From: an uncultured Bacteroidales bacterium
Lineage (GTDB): Bacteria; Bacteroidota; Bacteroidia; Bacteroidales; UBA932
Direction: 5' to 3'
Assembly: GCA_937901105.1 (NCBI GenBank)
Contig: CALCHD010000161.1
Coordinates: 1-5,485 of the forward strand
DNA: 5,485 nucleotides
A model generated the notes under the pieces. The model was not told where the DNA came from. It did no database searches and saw only the letters and a list, made by a program, of their open reading frames with translations. The position numbers and the translations under genes are program-made. Below are positions 4,619-5,485 of this stretch, in pieces. Within the stretch, counting starts at the first letter, position 1. Every line of letters begins with the position of its first letter.

Positions 4619-5485
4619 ATGGAGATTATGTACAACAAATTGGTGGAGAAGAAAAACAGCATTGCTGTAATTGGTTTAGGTTATGTAGGATTGCCTCTTG
4701 CGCTGGAATTGGCAAGAAACTTCAAGGTTGTGGGATTTGATATCAATGCCCGCAATGTGGAGATGCTCAATTCAAAGGAAGACCCTAGCAGAGAGCTTCC
4801 GTCAGATGCTTTTGAGGGGGCTGACATCATCTTTACCTGCAACAAGGAAGACCTTAAGGAGGTAAACTTCTTCATTGTTGCCGTACCTACCCCAATTGAC
4901 GCACACCGTACCCCAGACCTTGGTCCGCTTCTAAAAGCAACCGAGACTGTGGCGGAGAACCTGAAGAAGGGCGACTATGTTGTATATGAATCTACAGTGT
5001 TCCCGGGTTGCACCAGGGAGAGATGCGTACCGGTGCTTGAGAAACTGTCGGGAATGAAAATGGGACAGGATTTCTTTGTAGGCTACTCTCCAGAGAGAAT
5101 CAACCCTGGCGATGTGCAGCACAGTCTTCAGAACACAATGAAGATTGTATCCGCTTGTGACACCAATACCCTTGAAAACATTGCTGCCGTTTACGGAACA
5201 GTGGTTAAGGCGGGTATCCACAAAGCCCCTACCATTGAGGTTGCCGAGAGCGCCAAGATTATGGAGAACACCCAGCGCGACGTTAACATTGCCCTTATGA
5301 ACGAGTTCTCAATCATCTTCAACGAGATGGGGGTCAACACCTACGACGTTCTTGAGGCTGCCGGAACTAAATGGAACTTCCTCAAATTCTTCCCCGGACT
5401 TGTCGGCGGTCATTGCATCGGTGTTGACCCCTATTATTTTATTTACGAAGCGGAAAAACTGGGCTACCACAGCAAAATCATTCTC
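4619..5485 (+). CDS. UDP-N-acetylhexosamine 6-dehydrogenase, TviB/WbpO-like (3' end outside window)
   Basis: A cytosolic NAD-dependent enzyme that oxidises C6 of a UDP-sugar twice to give a UDP-uronic acid for capsule, O-antigen or exopolysaccharide synthesis. The 289 codons seen are open to the right edge. Features in order: the Rossmann dinucleotide site GLGYVGLPLA (19-28) with acidic D41 ending the second strand, the VPTPID segment, ESTVFPG, GYSPERINPGD, then AESAKIMENTQRD with K213 and N217. The catalytic cysteine is C266 in GGHCIGVDPYY. The family is about 420-430 residues, so about one third is missing. ENTQRDVNIALMNE and PGLVGGHCIGVDPYY resemble the TviB/WbpO branch, which acts on UDP-GlcNAc or UDP-GalNAc, better than UDP-glucose dehydrogenases; exact substrate is uncertain, so no symbol is given. 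An alternative ATG at 4628 has GGAG at 4621-4624 only 3 nt upstream. Both starts keep the Rossmann motif intact. Confidence 0.94.
   Translation, partial: MEIMYNKLVEKKNSIAVIGLGYVGLPLALELARNFKVVGFDINARNVEMLNSKEDPSRELPSDAFEGADIIFTCNKEDLKEVNFFIVAVPTPIDAHRTPDLGPLLKATETVAENLKKGDYVVYESTVFPGCTRERCVPVLEKLSGMKMGQDFFVGYSPERINPGDVQHSLQNTMKIVSACDTNTLENIAAVYGTVVKAGIHKAPTIEVAESAKIMENTQRDVNIALMNEFSIIFNEMGVNTYDVLEAAGTKWNFLKFFPGLVGGHCIGVDPYYFIYEAEKLGYHSKIIL

Noticed and set aside
4681..5221. Minus-strand frames within the dehydrogenase region
   Set aside because: The plus strand encodes a continuous UDP-sugar dehydrogenase from 4619 to the window end with catalytic residues in order, so these antisense frames are incidental.
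1..5485. CRISPR arrays, insertion sequences, tRNA or rRNA genes, attachment sites
   Set aside because: No regularly spaced direct repeats, transposase-like frames, cloverleaf-like segments or rRNA stretches were seen. Genes fill nearly all of the window, and no gap exceeds about 165 bp.

Overview
The window looks like a chromosomal segment from a Bacteroidota organism, probably order Bacteroidales. Three things point there: the SerRS and sirtuin sequences have a Bacteroides-like character, several upstream regions carry the Bacteroidota -7 element TAnnTTTG (one with a well-spaced TTTG at -33), and leaders are A/T-rich with few Shine-Dalgarno sites. The species is not determined. Base composition looks even, and I see no insertion sequence, CRISPR array, tRNA or rRNA gene.

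Layout. From 1 to 1800, on the minus strand, lies a translation-related block in the order rplU (L21), rpmA (L27), serS (seryl-tRNA synthetase, with its 3' end cut off by the left edge). A promoter matching TTTG-N19-TAnnTTTG lies upstream of rplU, at 1894-1924, giving a leader of about 87 nt. A strong hairpin at 1156-1186 separates rpmA from serS. From 1965 to 4546, also on the minus strand, is a two-gene unit: a secreted calcineurin-like phosphoesterase fused to a PQQ-type beta-propeller, then a sirtuin deacylase whose start codon lies 2 bp after the phosphoesterase stop codon. From 4619 to the right edge, on the plus strand, is the first 289 codons of a UDP-N-acetylhexosamine 6-dehydrogenase, an enzyme of surface-polysaccharide precursor synthesis. 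It has no stop codon in the window.

The 72-bp gap between the phosphoesterase and the dehydrogenase is a compact divergent control region. It contains one candidate -7 box for each direction and a perfect 10-bp inverted repeat (arms 4555-4564 and 4572-4581) that covers the -7 box of the phosphoesterase gene.

How the genes relate. The ribosomal protein and SerRS genes are ordinary housekeeping genes. The tight phosphoesterase-sirtuin pair implies joint expression, but one product is predicted to be exported and the other is cytosolic, so a direct functional link is not evident. Most genes are standard families. The least routine items are the sirtuin without its zinc-binding cysteines, the phosphoesterase-propeller fusion coupled to it, the operator-like dyad, and a tiny reading frame plus hairpin in the rplU leader. 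I do not see convincing evidence for a wholly new system.
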